A stretch of 64,000 bases of DNA from contig NZ_FOCM01000003.1 of the NCBI RefSeq assembly GCF_900110115.1, positions 310,001 to 374,000 on the forward strand. The letters are read 5' to 3'. Below are positions 61,976 through 64,000 of the stretch, piece after piece. Both the position numbers and the translations under genes were made by a program. The stretch is from Palleronia pelagia. Its GTDB lineage: Bacteria > Pseudomonadota > Alphaproteobacteria > Rhodobacterales > Rhodobacteraceae. The number at the start of each line of letters is the position of its first letter. The first letter of the stretch is position 1. Below the pieces are notes generated by a model that did not search any database, was not told the origin of the DNA, and saw nothing but the letters and a program-made list of their open reading frames with translations.

Positions 61976-64000
61976 TCAGACCACCACGTTCACGATGCGC
62001 CCGGGCACGACGATCACCTTCTTGGGGCTGCCGCCGTCCAGGGCCTTCTGCACCGCGTGGGTTTCCAGCGCGCGCGCCTCGACCGCGTCCTTGGCCATGT
62101 CGCGGGGGACCGTGATCTCGGCCCGGCGCTTGCCGTTGATCTGGATCGGCATAGTCACCTCGTCCTCGACCAGCATGGACTCGTCGGCCTGGGGCCACGG
62201 AGCGTTGGCGATCAGGCCTTCGCCGCCCAGCAGGCGCCAGATCTCTTCGCTCAGGTGCGGGGTCATGGGTGCCATGAGCTGCGCCATGGTGCGCGCGGCG
62301 CGGACCTGCGCGGCGCGGCCGGCCTTGGATTTCGACAGCGTGTTGGCGAAGGCATAGAGACGCGCGACGGACGTGTTGAAGCCGAAGCTCTCGATTCCCA
62401 TGGTCACGTCGTGGATGGCCTTGTGCCGCTCGCGCTCGAGCTCCTCGTCGCCGCTGCCGGTCTCGGGTGCGTCGCTGGCGCCCTCGGCGATGCGCCAGAC
62501 GCGGGCCAGGTGCTTGCTGGCGGCCTCGGCGCCGGCGGCTGTCCATTCCACGTCACGCTCGGGCGGGCTGTCGGACAACACGAACCAGCGCGCGGTATCG
62601 GCGCCGTACTGGTCGATGATCTCGACCGGGTCGACCACGTTCTTCTTCGACTTCGACATCTTGGCCGACGGGATGATCTCGACCTCGGTGCCGTCGGCCA
62701 GTTTCCCGTCGGTCACGTCCGAGGGCAGGTGATAGACCGGCCGGCCGGACGCATCCTTCGTCATGTAGATTTCGTGCGTCACCATGCCTTGCGTGAACAG
62801 CGCGTCGAAGGGTTCGCGCGCCGCGTCGGGCAGGTGGCCGCAATCGTTCATCGCCCGGGCGTAGAAGCGGGCGTAGAGCAGGTGCAGGATCGCGTGTTCG
62901 ACCCCGCCGATATACTGGTCCACGTTCATCCAGTACGCGGCCTCGTCCGGGTCTGTGGGCGTCGTGGCGCCGGGCGAGGTGAAACGCGCGAAGTACCACG
63001 ACGAATCCACGAAGGTGTCCATCGTGTCGGTCTCGCGCTTGGCGGGCGCGCCGCAACTGGGGCAGGGCACGTCGCGCCAGGTCGGGTGACGGTCCAGCGG
63101 GTTGCCGGGCGTGTCGAAGCTCACGTCCTCGGGCAGCTTGACCGGCAGGTTCTCCTTCTTCTCCGGCACCACGCCGCAGGCGTCGCAATGGACCACCGGG
63201 ATCGGGCAGCCCCAATAGCGTTGCCGCGACAGGCCCCAGTCGCGCAGGCGGAACTTGGTCACGCCCTGGCCGACGCCGTTGGCTTCGCAGAACGCGATGG
63301 CCGCATCGATGGCCGCGTCGCCGGTCTGAACCTCGTCGCCGGCGAAGCCGCGCACGTATTTCACCGGCTGCGACTTCGGCGGGACGTAGGCCTCGCCGCC
63401 GTCCTCGGGGGGGGTGTGGTCGCCCTCGGCCGGCTCGAAGGTCGAGGCGACCGGCAGGTCGTACTTGCGGGCGAATTCCAGGTCGCGCGCGTCATGGGCC
63501 GGGCAGCCGAAGATCGCGCCGGTGCCGTAGTCCATCAGGATGAAATTCGCGACGTAGACCGGCAGCTCCCATGCCGTGTCAAACGGGTGGCGCACGCGCA
63601 GCCCGGTGTCGAAGCCGCGCTTCTCGGCCTTCTCCAGCTCTTCCTCGGCGGTGCCCATCTTGCGGCACTCGGCGTTGAAGGCGGCGAGGTCGGGATCGTC
63701 CTGCTCGAGCTGCTTGGCCAGCGGATGGTCGGGCGAGATGCCGACGAAGCTGGCGCCCATCAGCGTGTCGGGGCGCGTGGTATAGACCTCGATCCGGTCG
63801 TGGCCGTCCGGCCCGTCCACCAGCCCGAAGGCGAATTGCAGGCCGCGCGACTTGCCGATCCAGTTGGCCTGCATCGTCTTGACCTTGTCGGGCCAGTTGT
63901 CGAGCGTATCCAGCGCCGACAGCAGCTCGTCGGAGTAGTCGGAGATGCGGAAGAACCACTGCGTCAGCTCGCGCCGCTCGACCAGCGCGCCCGAGCGCCA
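61976..64000 (-). CDS. leuS: Leucyl-tRNA synthetase (C-terminal part, runs off right edge)
   Basis: The last 674 residues of LeuRS are present; the start and the HIGH motif lie beyond the window. Visible parts are the end of the catalytic insert, the CP1 editing domain (about 63100-63800), the zinc-like segments CDACG and CPSCG, the KMSKS loop (AKMSKSKKN), the anticodon-binding helices and the C-terminal domain ending in [10 protein letters not shown]. The frame is open to the edge without a stop. It heads the leuS-lptE-holA-GST run on the minus strand. Confidence 0.97.
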   Translation of the reverse strand, partial: WRSGALVERRELTQWFFRISDYSDELLSALDTLDNWPDKVKTMQANWIGKSRGLQFAFGLVDGPDGHDRIEVYTTRPDTLMGASFVGISPDHPLAKQLEQDDPDLAAFNAECRKMGTAEEELEKAEKRGFDTGLRVRHPFDTAWELPVYVANFILMDYGTGAIFGCPAHDARDLEFARKYDLPVASTFEPAEGDHTPPEDGGEAYVPPKSQPVKYVRGFAGDEVQTGDAAIDAAIAFCEANGVGQGVTKFRLRDWGLSRQRYWGCPIPVVHCDACGVVPEKKENLPVKLPEDVSFDTPGNPLDRHPTWRDVPCPSCGAPAKRETDTMDTFVDSSWYFARFTSPGATTPTDPDEAAYWMNVDQYIGGVEHAILHLLYARFYARAMNDCGHLPDAAREPFDALFTQGMVTHEIYMTKDASGRPVYHLPSDVTDGKLADGTEVEIIPSAKMSKSKKNVVDPVEIIDQYGADTARWFVLSDSPPERDVEWTAAGAEAASKHLARVWRIAEGASDAPETGSGDEELERERHKAIHDVTMGIESFGFNTSVARLYAFANTLSKSKAGRAAQVRAARTMAQLMAPMTPHLSEEIWRLLGGEGLIANAPWPQADESMLVEDEVTMPIQINGKRRAEITVPRDMAKDAVEARALETHAVQKALDGGSPKKVIVVPGRIVNVVV

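Overview
The window is GC-rich chromosomal DNA of an alphaproteobacterium, most likely of the order Rhodobacterales (Roseobacter/Rhodobacter relatives). The basis is the leuS-lptE-holA order, DUF2794, an IalB-family protein, a Hint-domain protein, an ImuB homologue with an alphaproteobacterial-type LexA half-site pair, a serC leader, GGAAC-N16-CGTT stress promoters and a GGGGGC...GCCCCC repeat of a kind I associate with this group. It is gene-dense, with many 1-4 base start/stop overlaps. I see no prophage, insertion sequence, CRISPR array or rRNA. One tRNA gene (Lys, UUU) is present. Species cannot be named from the sequence alone.

Layout. 0-6 kb: glutathione S-transferase, mtaB-dapF, tRNA-Lys, a DUF4239-like membrane protein, a VOC protein and an EamA exporter coupled to pncA. 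6.2-9.5 kb: trhO, then a GAPDH plus ArsJ pair expected to convert arsenate to 1-arseno-3-phosphoglycerate and export it, with no other ars gene in view. 9.5-20.4 kb: rnr, a GNAT coupled to dapE, small stress/membrane proteins, a cation exchanger, dapD, a LOG-family protein and rlmN. 20.6-24.6 kb: the complete serine pathway, serB divergent from serC-serA, with a structured serC leader. 24.6-31.1 kb: a phosphatase, two tiny membrane proteins, asd, carbonic anhydrase, an M17 aminopeptidase and an NlpC/P60 hydrolase.

31.1-36.6 kb is the most island-like stretch. A Crp/Fnr regulator diverges from a run of predicted envelope metal-handling genes: two His/Cys-rich exported proteins, DUF411, cytochrome c, CopC, CopD, a small membrane protein and a COG0701 permease. 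36.6-41.5 kb carries cupins, a LysR regulator, an SDR and a tandem carboxymuconolactone-decarboxylase protein. The last two are frameshifted as read, so this block may be decaying or contain sequence errors. 41.5-54.4 kb: DUF2794, an orphan imuB with its own candidate LexA box, frmA and fghA (glutathione-dependent formaldehyde oxidation, about 6 kb apart), a NYN-domain protein, a Hint-domain protein, a TetR/mbfA iron-export pair, a pyruvyltransferase and an AEC transporter. 54.4-64 kb: DUF188, a HAD hydrolase, an SDR-SDR-GH13 operon behind an EcfG-type promoter, another SDR with a near-consensus EcfG-type promoter, then GST-holA-lptE-leuS (leuS runs off the right edge).

Functional threads are lysine/diaminopimelate synthesis (asd, dapD, dapE, dapF), serine synthesis (serA, serB, serC), metal and metalloid defence (arsJ pair, copper-type cluster, mbfA) and a probable general-stress regulon. 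That regulon covers a GlsB-type protein at 13.8 kb and the 55.5-58.8 kb operon, both preceded by exact GGAAC-N16-CGTT motifs.
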